NCBI GenBank assembly: GCA_003248125.1
Contig: QJXZ01000037.1
Coordinates: 1-50,808, forward strand
Reading direction: 5' to 3'
DNA from: Gammaproteobacteria bacterium
GTDB taxonomy: Bacteria; Pseudomonadota; Gammaproteobacteria; Pseudomonadales; Azotimanducaceae
Length of the DNA stretch: 50,808 nt
Shown: positions 18,577 through 27,653 of the stretch, one piece after another
How the letters are laid out: every line of letters starts with the position of its first letter
Position numbering within the stretch: the first letter of the stretch is position 1
Notes under the pieces: generated by a model
Seen by the model: the letters and a program-made list of their open reading frames with translations, nothing else
Told to the model about the DNA's origin: nothing
The model's database searches: none
Program-made: the position numbers and the translations under genes

Positions 18577-19308
18577 GCCAAGTGCCGCGACCGTCGCCCC
18601 GAGCAGTCTGCCGATGATTGGTACCGCCTGGCGCGCAACTGCCGCCATCGCGCCTTCCGTAATCGGCTCGCCCCGACCCGCAGCGCGGTTGACGACCAAG
18701 CAAATCGCGCCATAGGCGATGCCGAGCTCGCGCGCGAGCCCCGCTTCGGGCATCGCCGTCATGCCGACCAGATCGCAACCATCGCGTGCCATCCGCTCGA
18801 TCTCAGCCGCACTCTCGAGGCGCGGGCCCTGGGTGCAGCCGTAGGTGCCCCCATCGATCAATTGGATGCCCGCCGTGCCGCCGGCATCGAGCAATGCCGA
18901 GCGCACCACGCCATCGTAAGGCGCTCCGAACTCGGCATGCTCCAGACGATCGCCGTCCATGAAGGTGTGTTCGCGGCCCCAGGTGTAGTCGATGATCTGA
19001 TTCGGTACGGCGAGCACCCCAGTGTCGAATCCATCGCCGATGCCACCTACTGTGTTCGTCGCGATGAGGGTCTCGGCGCCCAAGGCGCGCAGCAACCAGA
19101 GGTTGGCACGATAGTTGACTCGATGCGGCGCCAGCCGGTGTGGATCGCCGTGGCGGGCGAGCAGGGTTACGTCTGCACCATGCAGCAGTCCCCGGCGCGG
19201 CACGCAAGACGCGTCACCGTACGGCGTGGCGACGCTGCCGATCGGTTCGGCATCGGTCAGCAAGCGAGCAAAGCCGGTGCCCGCGATGATCGCGATCTGG
19301 GCGCTCAC
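18565..19308 (-). CDS. S-methyl-5'-thioinosine phosphorylase / MTAP-family nucleoside phosphorylase
   Basis: 247-residue purine nucleoside phosphorylase of the MTAP/PNP class. Visible family segments are IIAGTGF at the N-terminus, LLARHGDPHRLAPHRVNYRANLWLL, TNTVGGIG, GCTQGPRLESAAEI and the substrate-site VGMTAMPEAGLARELG. The Pseudomonas enzyme in this context phosphorolyses 5'-methylthioinosine to hypoxanthine and methylthioribose 1-phosphate. The neighbour just upstream is hpt (4-base overlap), whose product would recycle the hypoxanthine, which supports that assignment over an adenosine-type MTAP. Confidence 0.85.
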   Translation of the reverse strand: MSAQIAIIAGTGFARLLTDAEPIGSVATPYGDASCVPRRGLLHGADVTLLARHGDPHRLAPHRVNYRANLWLLRALGAETLIATNTVGGIGDGFDTGVLAVPNQIIDYTWGREHTFMDGDRLEHAEFGAPYDGVVRSALLDAGGTAGIQLIDGGTYGCTQGPRLESAAEIERMARDGCDLVGMTAMPEAGLARELGIAYGAICLVVNRAAGRGEPITEGAMAAVARQAVPIIGRLLGATVAALGSVV

Positions 19309-19859
19309 TTCGACTCCTTCACTGCATAGATCTCCGCCAAGTTACGCCAATAGCCCTGGTAATCCATGCCGCGCCCGAATATGTAGCGATCTGGGCATTC
19401 GACGGCGACGAAGTCGGCATCGATCGGTCGTGTCCGTGCCAGACGTTTTCGTACCAACACTGCGGTCAGCACGTTGCGCGCGCCAAGGTCGTGCAACCGG
19501 TCGCGCACTGCCGCCAGTGTGGTGCCACCATCGAGGATGTCGTCGACCACGAGCACGTCGCGGCCGCGACATTCTGCGGACGGTTCAACGCGCCAAATCA
19601 GCTCGCCGCCGTGCGTAGTATCCGCGTACCGCGTTGCGTGTAGAAAGTCGAGTTCGAGTGGGAAATGCAGGCGCCGCAGCAAGTCACCCGTCAGCGATAC
19701 GCCACCCTTCATCACGCACATCAATAGCGGGTTACGCTCATAGAGCTGCACGCTCACTCTGACCGCGAGTTGATCGACTGCGCGATCGATCGTCTCACGG
19801 TCGAACAGACGCTCTGCGTCGTTGAGCACACGCCACATTTCCGCACCGACTTCCGTCAC
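19305..19859 (-). CDS. hpt: Hypoxanthine-guanine phosphoribosyltransferase
   Basis: 184-residue type I phosphoribosyltransferase; it makes IMP or GMP from hypoxanthine or guanine and PRPP. The PRPP-binding motif DVLVVDDILDGGTTL is at residues 101-115, and the late DRYIFGRGMDYQGYWRNL segment is the purine-binding end. GTG start overlapping the mscS stop (GTGA); its own stop overlaps the mtip start. This places purine salvage inside an operon with a mechanosensitive channel and envelope genes. Confidence 0.95.
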   Translation of the reverse strand: MTEVGAEMWRVLNDAERLFDRETIDRAVDQLAVRVSVQLYERNPLLMCVMKGGVSLTGDLLRRLHFPLELDFLHATRYADTTHGGELIWRVEPSAECRGRDVLVVDDILDGGTTLAAVRDRLHDLGARNVLTAVLVRKRLARTRPIDADFVAVECPDRYIFGRGMDYQGYWRNLAEIYAVKESK

Positions 19860-20923
19860 GACGGCTCCGCCGCTTCCATGACGATTGACCGCGTTGGGAA
19901 CGCGATCTCCGCACCGTGGTGCGCAATGATCGCAGCGATGTCGAGCAGGATGCGTTCCTTGATGGTGTGATATTCCGTCCAGACGGTAGTACGGGTAAAC
20001 GTGTAGACGAAGAAATCGAGCGACGATTCGCCGAATTTGTCGAAGTGCACCATCAATGTGCGTTCGTGATCGATGTCGGCGTCGCGTTCGAGATGCGCGC
20101 GCACGTCGTCGACGATCTTCGGCAACACTGCGCCGTCCGCGTAGCGCACGCCGATCACTTCGTAAATGCGGCGATTCCGCATGCGCGATGGATTCTCGAC
20201 CGTGATGCTCGTGAACACCGAATTTGGGACGTATAGCGGTCGCTGGTCGAACGTCCGAATGCGGGTCAGGCGCCAGCCGATCTCCTCGACTGTGCCCTCG
20301 ATATTACGATCCGGTGATCGAATCCAGTCGCCGACTGCGAACGGCCGATCGAGAAAGATGACCAGGGCACCAAAGAAGTTGGCGAGCAAATCACGCGCTG
20401 CGAACCCGACGGCAATGCCACCGATACCACCGAAAGCGAGCACGCCCGATACGGAGAATCCGAGCGTCTGCAGCACCATCAGGGTCGCGGTGATGATCAC
20501 GGCCGCGCGCAGCAGTTTGCCGATTGCACTGGCCGTGGTTTCGTCGATCGGCTGGGCGCGATAGCCCGATTGCGAGATGTGCGTCTCCACGAACCGGATG
20601 AAACGCACGGCAAACCACGCGAGCAGCACCACAACACTCACTTGTCGTGCCGGGACCACGAGCGCGACGAGTTCGTAGTCCGTGCCGTCGCCGAGGATCT
20701 CGATTGCCCACAGGATGCCCATCACCAATATGAACCAGCCAACGGGCTTGCGTGCGGCATCGAGCAACGCGTCGTCGTAGAGGTTGTGAGTGCGGTCCAA
20801 GTGGCGTGCCAGTCGGTTGAAGAGCAGCCGCATGCCGTAGCGCAACAGGAGTGTGCCGAGCACGACCAGAAACGCCGCCCAGCCGCCAGAAGCGAAATCG
20901 AATGCAGAGAGCCAGTCGGTCAA
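19856..20923 (-). CDS. MscS-family mechanosensitive ion channel
   Basis: 355 residues: several N-terminal membrane helices, then the MscS pore and beta domain (GGIGGIAVGFAARDLLANFFG, DRPFAVGDWI) and the C-terminal domain. MscS channels open under membrane tension to relieve osmotic downshock. I chose the TTG at 20923 because AGAGGAG lies eight bases upstream of it; a TTG at 20944 lacks such a site. It is 28 bases after the beta-barrel gene and overlaps hpt by four bases. The pore helix glycine/alanine spacing is kept. Confidence 0.9.
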   Translation of the reverse strand: MTDWLSAFDFASGGWAAFLVVLGTLLLRYGMRLLFNRLARHLDRTHNLYDDALLDAARKPVGWFILVMGILWAIEILGDGTDYELVALVVPARQVSVVVLLAWFAVRFIRFVETHISQSGYRAQPIDETTASAIGKLLRAAVIITATLMVLQTLGFSVSGVLAFGGIGGIAVGFAARDLLANFFGALVIFLDRPFAVGDWIRSPDRNIEGTVEEIGWRLTRIRTFDQRPLYVPNSVFTSITVENPSRMRNRRIYEVIGVRYADGAVLPKIVDDVRAHLERDADIDHERTLMVHFDKFGESSLDFFVYTFTRTTVWTEYHTIKERILLDIAAIIAHHGAEIAFPTRSIVMEAAEPS

Positions 20924-20951
20924 TCCGAACGCTCCTCTAGCCAAAGTGAGT

Positions 20952-22571
20952 TCAGAAGTATCGCGTCAGCTCGAGCTGCAAGAAATCGTCGCGCGCAAAC
21001 GCGGCAGTCTTGCGGTCGGGGTCGTCGAGCGCATTCAGTACCGATCCGATATCGCCCAGATCGACTGCGCCAACGCCTCCGAACAGCCTGCCTTCGACGA
21101 TCAAGGCCCAGTGGTCGCCGAGCCGACGGCTCCCTTCCAGCTTCACGATGTACTCATCGGTTTCATGGTCCCAGATGATACCGAGCAGCGTCTGCGTGTC
21201 GGCGACATCGTTGAACCTGAAACGCGTACCAAACGCGATATCGCGCTCGAACACGGTGTTGGCATCGTCGCCACGCTCGTCAAAGGTGTATTCGAGCACC
21301 AGGCCGAGGTCAGCGCGTGTCCCGAGCACGCCGACTAGGGTGCGCTCGAAGCCGCCCGTGGCGGCGGTATATCGCTCGCCGTCGCCGCCGCGCGACAACG
21401 CCTCGAGCTTGATCGCCCAGTCGCCGAGGATCGCCTGCGCATCGAGGCCAGTCTGATCGATCAGTGGGTAATACGGTGCCAGCATCCACTCGCCGCCCGG
21501 TCGCTGCACGAGACGCATCGTCGGGTCCCGACTGGTGCCGGCGAACTGATAAAGCCCGAACTCGACGGGACCGACACTGTGCACCCATCGCACCGCACCA
21601 TCGAGGTGCCACGCTTCTTGGTTCGACTCATAGCTCGTGTCGCGTGTGCTGACCGGTAGCAAATAACGCAGGCGGCCGTCCTCGCCCGCGAATGTGCGCT
21701 CGCGGAAGCCCGGCAACAAGTAGAGTTCGACGATGCCGAAGTTCGTGATCCACGACAAATTCACCATCGGTTGGCCAAGCTTGTCCTCACCGTCGACGTT
21801 CTCGACGAGGTCGGTTTGATTGATCACGTCGACCAAGTGATGAAACTCGGTTACGCCCCAGAACACCTGGCGCAGGCCGGCGCCGATCTCCCAGTTATCG
21901 GCAACGTAGTCGACGTACAACTCGCGAAAATCCGCATGGGTACGCTCGGAATCCTCGGCATCGAGCCTTACGAACGGCGACGCCCGCAGCCCGAAGCGGT
22001 CGTCGGCGAAGCGCATCGCCCAGTCGAGGCGTCCGCTCAACGAAGGCTGCCAACGAGCTTGACCGTCACTGCCTCGCTCGGCATACGACCGCGATTGGAA
22101 ACCCAAGTCGATGTCGAGATCAGCGGGCTCAGCTGCGCGGTCGATGGGCCCTGATGCGGGCTGCCGGGCGAATACGTGCGGGCGCGTCGGCTGCCTCGGC
22201 GACTCGACCACGACCGCTGTCGCGGGCACCGGCTGCGATTCCGTCTCGATCAGTCGCGGCTGCGTCAGCCGCCAGCTGTCGAGACCGGCTGCGCGTGCGG
22301 CTTGGGTCACGGCGAGAACACGCACGGGTGACAAAGGTTGGCTGGTCACTCGGTACATCGGTGGCGTAGTCGCACCGGCTGGTACGACCAGCACTTCGGT
22401 CGCGAGATCGAGCCGGCGACCGACTTCATCGGCGTAGCGTTCGGCGTTGCTGCGTGTCGCGAAGCTGCCAAACACGAGCCGTTGCTCGTCCTCGGCCGCG
22501 GCCGGCGAGGAGCCGAGCACGGCCCAAACGCAAAACCACGCCGCGAACCAGGCGTGAGCACGCGACTCCAT
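20952..22571 (-). CDS. SPOR-domain protein with C-terminal outer-membrane beta-barrel
   Basis: 539 residues. A signal peptide (about 1-26) precedes a SPOR-like domain, about residues 30-105, beginning RLVFGSFATRSNAERYADEV and containing MYRVTSQPLSPV. After a Pro/Ala-rich linker the remainder alternates like a porin-type barrel (about 16 strands) and ends in Phe (LQLELTRYF), the BAM recognition signature. The barrel has the pattern QVFWGVTEFHHLVDVINQTDLVE and LPGFRERTFAG seen in barrels that accompany LolA-like proteins and RND/MMPL transporters. SPOR domains bind denuded septal glycan, so this fusion could tether an outer-membrane barrel to peptidoglycan. Start ATG with GAGG five bases before it. 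Function unknown. Confidence 0.75.
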   Translation of the reverse strand: MESRAHAWFAAWFCVWAVLGSSPAAAEDEQRLVFGSFATRSNAERYADEVGRRLDLATEVLVVPAGATTPPMYRVTSQPLSPVRVLAVTQAARAAGLDSWRLTQPRLIETESQPVPATAVVVESPRQPTRPHVFARQPASGPIDRAAEPADLDIDLGFQSRSYAERGSDGQARWQPSLSGRLDWAMRFADDRFGLRASPFVRLDAEDSERTHADFRELYVDYVADNWEIGAGLRQVFWGVTEFHHLVDVINQTDLVENVDGEDKLGQPMVNLSWITNFGIVELYLLPGFRERTFAGEDGRLRYLLPVSTRDTSYESNQEAWHLDGAVRWVHSVGPVEFGLYQFAGTSRDPTMRLVQRPGGEWMLAPYYPLIDQTGLDAQAILGDWAIKLEALSRGGDGERYTAATGGFERTLVGVLGTRADLGLVLEYTFDERGDDANTVFERDIAFGTRFRFNDVADTQTLLGIIWDHETDEYIVKLEGSRRLGDHWALIVEGRLFGGVGAVDLGDIGSVLNALDDPDRKTAAFARDDFLQLELTRYF

Positions 22572-22578
22572 CGCGGCC

Positions 22579-23370
22579 TCAGTTCACCCGCTTCAAGCTG
22601 TTGGTAGAGAAATCCCGCTCCTCGACGAGACCAACGCCGAATGCGTAGTCACCCCAAATGAGCTCCGTGGATTTTCCCGATTGCAGGTTCTCCATCACCA
22701 TGCGTCCCGGTTTCCAGAATCGCCCGTCATAGCGGCGGTAGTCGTCGAGCACCAACGTCTTCGAGTGGCTCTGTTTGCGATCGAAATAGTGCACTTTGAT
22801 GATGCGAAGTTCCGCCTTGTCGAGCCACACGATCTGCCGCGTGTAACCCGAAAACGGATCGTTCGGGTAGCGTTCCACCACGTGGCATTCGACGCCATCG
22901 AGCACTTCCTCACCGACGTAGCGGTAGCGGTATTTCTCCACCTCTTGGGACGCCAAATCCTCGAACGCGAACTCGCTGCCGAGGAAAGGTCCCGACTTGT
23001 TGCGCGAGGCAATCTTCTTGACCCGCTTCACGGCCGGTAAATACAGCCATTGATCGTCGGGTTCCAGCTTGTGGCCGTACGACAGCAGCGCGGTGCCCTT
23101 GATGACCTTTGGCGTCTCGAACACGATGAGTAATTTGTCACCATCGTCCGGCACCTCGAGCTGTGCGATCGTGAGCTGCCGCGTGCTCTCGTCGCCGAGC
23201 GAGTTGCGTAGCACCATGGTTAGTTCGACCTGATAGTCGACGTAGCCGGAATTGCGCGCATCGCGTGCCTCGAAGATCTCGAGGCCGGCGGCTTCCGGAC
23301 TCAGCGCCGACAACGGCGCGCTGCTTGAGCCGGCGACCGCCAGGCCCAAGGCCGCGATGTACCCTCTCAT
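22579..23370 (-). CDS. LolA-like outer membrane lipoprotein-sorting protein family
   Basis: 263 residues starting at the ATG at 23370, preceded by AAGAAG; the frame is open further upstream but that part overlaps lexA. A signal peptide (about 1-22) leads to a periplasmic half-barrel domain. Typical segments are KVIKGTALLSYGHKLEPDDQ, LYLPAVKRVKKI, GSEFAFEDLAS and the late LIWGDYAFGVGLVEERDFS. The family is annotated as lipoprotein-sorting by fold similarity to LolA and usually travels with an RND/MMPL exporter and an outer-membrane barrel. Here the barrel gene follows after seven bases but no exporter is present. It is the first gene of a five-gene run that ends with mtip. Confidence 0.8.
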   Translation of the reverse strand: MRGYIAALGLAVAGSSSAPLSALSPEAAGLEIFEARDARNSGYVDYQVELTMVLRNSLGDESTRQLTIAQLEVPDDGDKLLIVFETPKVIKGTALLSYGHKLEPDDQWLYLPAVKRVKKIASRNKSGPFLGSEFAFEDLASQEVEKYRYRYVGEEVLDGVECHVVERYPNDPFSGYTRQIVWLDKAELRIIKVHYFDRKQSHSKTLVLDDYRRYDGRFWKPGRMVMENLQSGKSTELIWGDYAFGVGLVEERDFSTNSLKRVN

Positions 23371-23476
23371 CGACCGCTTCTTACTCACCCGACGACCGAC
23401 TCGGCAGTTTACGGGTTTCCTTGCAATTCGCATAGTTACGGAATCTTTCTCATCCAAACTTTCAGCCAATCCCAGC

Positions 23477-23506
23477 TTTTCAGCGGCACCGAGACCTGTA
23501 TATAAT
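23477..23506 (+). promoter_or_regulatory. lexA promoter
   Basis: TTTTCA (23477-23482) and a perfect TATAAT (23501-23506) with an 18-base spacer, 32 bases before the lexA ATG. The -10 lies inside the upstream LexA box, which fits autorepression. Confidence 0.65.
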
Positions 23507-23511
23507 CCCAG
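23496..23511 (+). promoter_or_regulatory. LexA box 1 (overlaps -10)
   Basis: CTGTATATAATCCCAG: CTGT-N8-CCAG, one base off the E. coli CTGT-N8-ACAG consensus. It covers the TATAAT of the lexA promoter. Confidence 0.65.
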
Positions 23512-23515
23512 CCCA

Positions 23516-23531
23516 CTGTATATCCGACCAG
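23516..23531 (+). promoter_or_regulatory. LexA box 2
   Basis: CTGTATATCCGACCAG: again CTGT-N8-CCAG, with the same first eight bases as box 1. The two boxes start 20 bases apart, about two helical turns, as in the double site of E. coli lexA. Confidence 0.65.
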
Positions 23532-23538
23532 GATCACC

Positions 23539-24138
23539 ATGCAGAGCCTGACGCCCCGCCAGCAGCAAGTGCTCGAGCTCATCAAACGCCACATCCACGC
23601 GACCGGCTATCCGCCGACCCGCGCGGACATCGCCGCCGAGCTCGGGTTCAAGTCGCCGAATGCCGCCGAGGAGCATTTGAAGGCACTCGCGCGCAAGGGT
23701 GCCATCGAAATGGTACCCGGGACGTCACGCGGTATTCGACTGCCGGAACCCCCGGGATTACCGATCGTTGGCCGGGTCGCGGCCGGTAGTCCGATTCTCG
23801 CCGAGGAGCACATCGAGGATACCTGTGCCCTGCCGCCCGAGCTGTTCCGGCCGGCCGCCCACTACCTACTCAGGGTGCGCGGCGACAGCATGCGCGACGC
23901 CGGCATTCTCGACGGCGATCTGTTGGCTGTGCACAAGACCAGCGACGCCCGTGACGGCCAGATCGTGGTGGCACGCATCGAAGACGAGGTGACCGTGAAG
24001 CGCCTCGAACGTGGCCGCTCGCGCGCGCGGCTACGGTTGTTACCGGCCAACGCCGACTATGAGCCGATCGACGTCGACCTCGCCAAGCAAAACTTTGCCA
24101 TCGAAGGACTGAGTGTCGGCGTGCTGCGCCGGTTTTGA
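23539..24138 (+). CDS. lexA: LexA repressor, SOS regulator
   Basis: 199 residues, full length. The N-terminal winged helix ([29 protein letters not shown] region) binds operators. The autocleavage site is Ala82-Gly83 in VAAGSP, and the catalytic dyad is Ser117 (GDSM) and Lys154 (VTVKRL), matching E. coli Ser119/Lys156. RecA filaments trigger self-cleavage and SOS induction. Two LexA boxes and a clear promoter precede it, so it is autoregulated. It is tail to tail with topA, with only four bases between the stops. No sulA or other SOS gene follows here. Confidence 0.98.
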   Translation: MQSLTPRQQQVLELIKRHIHATGYPPTRADIAAELGFKSPNAAEEHLKALARKGAIEMVPGTSRGIRLPEPPGLPIVGRVAAGSPILAEEHIEDTCALPPELFRPAAHYLLRVRGDSMRDAGILDGDLLAVHKTSDARDGQIVVARIEDEVTVKRLERGRSRARLRLLPANADYEPIDVDLAKQNFAIEGLSVGVLRRF

Positions 24139-24142
24139 TCGG

Positions 24143-26875
24143 TCACTCGCGGTCGGCTTTGCGCTTGTTCGACTTGGCGGGCACCTTGCGGCGCGTGCCG
24201 CGCTTGATCACGCGTTTCGTACCGGCCTTCGGCTTGCCGCGCCGCGCCGGCGCATCGTCGGCACCGGCAACCCAACGGCCGTCGACGTAGAACGCCCGCC
24301 AACCGGTCGCCTTGCCGTCGACTTCACTGGCGACGAACTGCGTGCGCGTCTTGCGGGCGTACTTCAGTACCGCTGGGTTGCCATCGGGATCGGTCTCCGG
24401 CGCCTCGAGCAAGTAGCGGAACTTGGGGTCGAGTTCGTTGCCGTGAACCTTCAGCTCAGCCACAGTCGGCGCACGGGTCTCGCGGTGTTTCGGAAACTGA
24501 CTGGCGGCCAAGAACAGACCCGATGCGCCATCGCGCAGCACATAGTGATCGTCGACCTTCGCGCAGCGCAGCTCGGGCATGGGAATCGGGTCGGCTTTCG
24601 GTGGTGCGGCTTCGCCGCTGCGCAGCAACTTGCGCGTATTCTTGCACGCACTGTTGGTGCAGCCGAAGTATTTTCCGAAGCGTCCGGACTTGAGTTGCAT
24701 CTCCGCACCGCACTTATCGCACTCGAGCGTCGGGCCTTCGTAACCCTTGAGACGAAACGTACCGCTCTCGATCGCGAACCCTGCGCAGTCCGGGTTGTTG
24801 CCGCAGACGTGTAGCTTGCGCCCGGCATCGATCAGGTAGCTCGTCATCGGCGTATCGCAGCGCGGGCAACGCCGCTTCTCGAGCAACAATCGCGACTCGC
24901 CTTCGTCCTCCTTGTCGACATCGACGATCTCGTCACCGGGAATTAGGTTGAGGGTCGCGGTGCATCGTTCCTTGGGTGGTAACGAATACCCCGAACAGCC
25001 GAGGAATACACCGGTGCTACCCGTTCGGATCTGCATCGGTCGACCGCAGCGCGCGCAAGCAATGTCGGTATTGGTCGGCGCATTCGGCCGCATGCCGTCG
25101 TCGGTCGCGGCGGCGCGCTCGAGCTTGGTACTGAAGTCGCCGTAGAACGTGTCCAACACGCCACGCCAGTCGAGGTCGCCTTCGGCGATCTGATCCAACT
25201 CGTGCTCCATCTCCGCGGTGAAGCCGTAGTCGAGCAAATTGGCAAAACTCTCCACCAACCGATCGGTTACCAACTCGCCGATCTTTTCTGCATAGAAGCG
25301 CCGATTCCGCAGCGTCACATAGCCCCGTTCCTGGATCGTGGAGATGATCGCTGCGTAAGTCGACGGTCGGCCGATGCCGCGCTTTTCGAGTTCCCGCACC
25401 AGGCTCGCCTCGCCGTAGCGTGGCGGTGGCTTCGTAAAGTGCTGGACCGGCTCGATCGCGACTGTCTCGAGCGCCTCGCCGGCGCGAAAGTCCGGCACCT
25501 CGACCTCGTCGTCCTTGCGCGCCGCTGGTGGCAGCACACGCGTGTAACCATCGAACTCCAGAATGCGGCCACGAATGCGCAACTCGTAGTCACCGGCATC
25601 GGCGGTCACCACCGTGCTCGTGTAACGAGCCGGGGGCATTTGGCAAGCGACGAACTGACGCCAGATCAGTTCGTAGAGCCGCACTGCGTCGGGATCCACA
25701 CCGGTGACCGCGTCGGCACGGGTGCTCACGTTCGACGGTCGGATGGCCTCGTGCGCCTCCTGTGCCTCGGCCTTGGCCGCATATGCGTTCGGTTCACTCG
25801 GCAAGTAGTCGCCACCAAAAGTCTTGCCTATGTAGTCGCGTGCCGCAGCGATCGCATCGGCCGACAAATTGGTCGAATCGGTGCGCATGTAGGTGATGTA
25901 GCCCGCCTCGTATAGGCGCTGGGCGAGAGTCATCGTCTTCTTTACGGAAAACGAAAGGCGCGTACTGGCTGCCTGCTGCAGGGTCGAAGTGATGAACGGT
26001 GCATTCGGTCGCGTGGTGGTCGGCTTGTCCTCGCGCCCGCGAACGACCGCACGGGCCGCAGCGATTGCGTCGACGGCCGCTTGGGCATCGATACCGTTGG
26101 TCGGGCGATAGTTCTCACCCCCCTGCTTGATCACCTGGAAGCGATGTAACGTATCTTCATCGGCACGCTTCAAGTCGACGAAAGTCTCCCAATACTCTTC
26201 GGGCACGAATGCGCGAATTTCCCGTTCCCGCTCGACGATCAACCGCACCGCAACCGATTGCACACGCCCTGCCGACAAGCCGCGCGCGACTTTCGCCCAG
26301 AGCAGCGGCGACAGTTCGAAACCAACCACCCGATCGAGGAAGCGTCGCGCTTGCTGTGCATTGACGCGATTGATGTCGATGCTCGTTGGGTTGTCGAATG
26401 CCTCGCGAATCGCGCGGCGCGTAATCTCGTTGAACACGACGCGACGATAGCGGTCCGGGTCGCCGCCGATCGTTTCGCTCAGATGCCAGGCGATCGCCTC
26501 CCCCTCGCGGTCCAAATCGGTGGCGAGATAGATTTCGTCGGCACGTGCCGCGAGCTTGCGCAACTCGTCGACCACCTTCTCTTTGCCGGGTAGCACTTCG
26601 TAGGTCGCCTGCCATCCTCGATCCGGATCGACGCCCATGCGGCGCACCAACTGCGCGCGCCCCCGCTTCGCCTTGTACACCTCCTTCTGCTTACCTTTGA
26701 GTTTGCGCGTCTTGGCGGCTTCTTCCGCGCGCGCCTTGGGATCCGCTGCCTTGCCACCACTCGGCAGGTCGCGGATGTGGCCGACGCTCGACCGCACGAT
26801 GTAGTCGTTACCTAGGTAGCGATTGATCGTTCGCGCCTTCGCTGGCGACTCGACGATGACCAAGGCTTTCGCCAT
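24143..26875 (-). CDS. topA: DNA topoisomerase I
   Basis: 910 residues; type IA enzyme that relaxes negative supercoils. The TOPRIM domain has Glu9 in VIVESPAKA and Asp120, Asp122, Glu124 in [10 protein letters not shown]. The active-site tyrosine is Tyr329 in [10 protein letters not shown]. The C-terminus has tetracysteine zinc ribbons ([25 protein letters not shown]...CTNSACKN) followed by a lysine/arginine-rich tail. A strong promoter lies at 26961-26990. Full length, no odd residue seen. Confidence 0.98.
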   Translation of the reverse strand: MAKALVIVESPAKARTINRYLGNDYIVRSSVGHIRDLPSGGKAADPKARAEEAAKTRKLKGKQKEVYKAKRGRAQLVRRMGVDPDRGWQATYEVLPGKEKVVDELRKLAARADEIYLATDLDREGEAIAWHLSETIGGDPDRYRRVVFNEITRRAIREAFDNPTSIDINRVNAQQARRFLDRVVGFELSPLLWAKVARGLSAGRVQSVAVRLIVEREREIRAFVPEEYWETFVDLKRADEDTLHRFQVIKQGGENYRPTNGIDAQAAVDAIAAARAVVRGREDKPTTTRPNAPFITSTLQQAASTRLSFSVKKTMTLAQRLYEAGYITYMRTDSTNLSADAIAAARDYIGKTFGGDYLPSEPNAYAAKAEAQEAHEAIRPSNVSTRADAVTGVDPDAVRLYELIWRQFVACQMPPARYTSTVVTADAGDYELRIRGRILEFDGYTRVLPPAARKDDEVEVPDFRAGEALETVAIEPVQHFTKPPPRYGEASLVRELEKRGIGRPSTYAAIISTIQERGYVTLRNRRFYAEKIGELVTDRLVESFANLLDYGFTAEMEHELDQIAEGDLDWRGVLDTFYGDFSTKLERAAATDDGMRPNAPTNTDIACARCGRPMQIRTGSTGVFLGCSGYSLPPKERCTATLNLIPGDEIVDVDKEDEGESRLLLEKRRCPRCDTPMTSYLIDAGRKLHVCGNNPDCAGFAIESGTFRLKGYEGPTLECDKCGAEMQLKSGRFGKYFGCTNSACKNTRKLLRSGEAAPPKADPIPMPELRCAKVDDHYVLRDGASGLFLAASQFPKHRETRAPTVAELKVHGNELDPKFRYLLEAPETDPDGNPAVLKYARKTRTQFVASEVDGKATGWRAFYVDGRWVAGADDAPARRGKPKAGTKRVIKRGTRRKVPAKSNKRKADRE

Positions 26876-26960
26876 GAATCTCCCGGAAATCGTGATTTGG
26901 ACTGCGGATGTACGCCGGATCCCTCCGACGCATACGTGTACTGGCCGCGGACGGGCGCAT

Positions 26961-26990
26961 TGTATACGCGCACCATTTCGGCACTGTCAA
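26961..26990 (-). promoter_or_regulatory. Predicted sigma-70 promoter of topA
   Basis: A perfect TTGACA (26990-26985) and TATACA (26966-26961) stand 18 bases apart on the minus strand, giving a leader of about 80 bases before the topA ATG. The -35 overlaps the stop codon of the upstream gene. Confidence 0.65.
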
Positions 26991-27580
26991 CTTGCGGGTG
27001 ACTCGTCACCTTCCAACCGAGCACGCTCTTGCTCAATCTCGAGCAGGCGTGCGGCATGACGCGATTGTTGGAGCGCTGCTAGCTCACCGAGGATGTCGGC
27101 AATGGAATCCACGGCGTCCTCGGCAGCGTCTGGGTTCGCGCGCTCGCGCCAGAAACACGACATCACGCGCACGCCGGCTTCGCAGCTCAGCACATCCGTC
27201 GGCAAACGCTCTAGCAGCGGTGCGACTTCATGCCAGTAGGCTCCGTCACCGGCTGGTGCCGTGCGCCAGCGCCATCCTTGGATGGGGCCGTCACCCACCG
27301 CGCGCACCAAAGACCATGTCGGGGCATAGCCGGCTGCGCTCGGCAGATCGAGCTGATAACTGGCGCCCGCGATCGTCGGGTTCTTCAGCTTGCCACCCGC
27401 CGACACACGCGCCTCCGGTACCGGATCGGGGTCTGGCAGCCACGTTACCTCGACCCGCAACCCTCTGGTGCGGGCCTGGCTCCTCATCCGGGTCAGCAAA
27501 CGGTCGCGCCGGGACGGCACCAGCCAGAGCACCGGACCGAATGCGGCAAGCAGGACGATGGCGATGATGAACCACTTCAC
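26987..27580 (-). CDS. Hypothetical membrane-anchored protein
   Basis: 197 residues. An N-terminal hydrophobic helix (about 3-22) is followed by a positively charged stretch (PSRRDRLLTRMRSQARTRG), so the body probably faces the cytoplasm with an N-out single helix. Residues 30-150 contain a WLPDPDPVPEARVSAGGKLKNP region rich in proline. The last 50 residues are helical, Glu/Ala-rich and likely coiled (ADILGELAALQQSRHAARLL). GTG start preceded by AAAGG. I do not recognise a family. It lies just upstream of topA on the same strand and diverges from the universal stress protein gene. Confidence 0.7.
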   Translation of the reverse strand: MKWFIIAIVLLAAFGPVLWLVPSRRDRLLTRMRSQARTRGLRVEVTWLPDPDPVPEARVSAGGKLKNPTIAGASYQLDLPSAAGYAPTWSLVRAVGDGPIQGWRWRTAPAGDGAYWHEVAPLLERLPTDVLSCEAGVRVMSCFWRERANPDAAEDAVDSIADILGELAALQQSRHAARLLEIEQERARLEGDESPAS

Positions 27581-27588
27581 GGCGGCCT

Positions 27589-27605
27589 TTGCTCAAGTTG
27601 AGCAA
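27589..27605. promoter_or_regulatory. 17-bp perfect palindrome in a divergent spacer (candidate operator)
   Basis: TTGCTCAAGTTGAGCAA: 8-bp arms around one central G. It lies in the 73-base spacer between the divergent hypothetical gene (start 27580) and the universal stress gene (start 27654). Its right arm contains TTGAGC, which with TATGGT (27622-27627, 18-base spacer) forms a plausible promoter for the stress gene. A one-base loop makes an RNA hairpin unlikely, so a dimeric repressor or activator site is more likely. Confidence 0.5.
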
Positions 27606-27653
27606 CTTCGAGATTTCGGTGTATGGTCGCGCGAACATCGGGCGGGGGACAAC

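Noticed and set aside
23371-23676. Upstream extension of the LolA-like gene
   Set aside because: It would run through the lexA promoter and first codons on the other strand; the ATG at 23370 gives a proper signal peptide.
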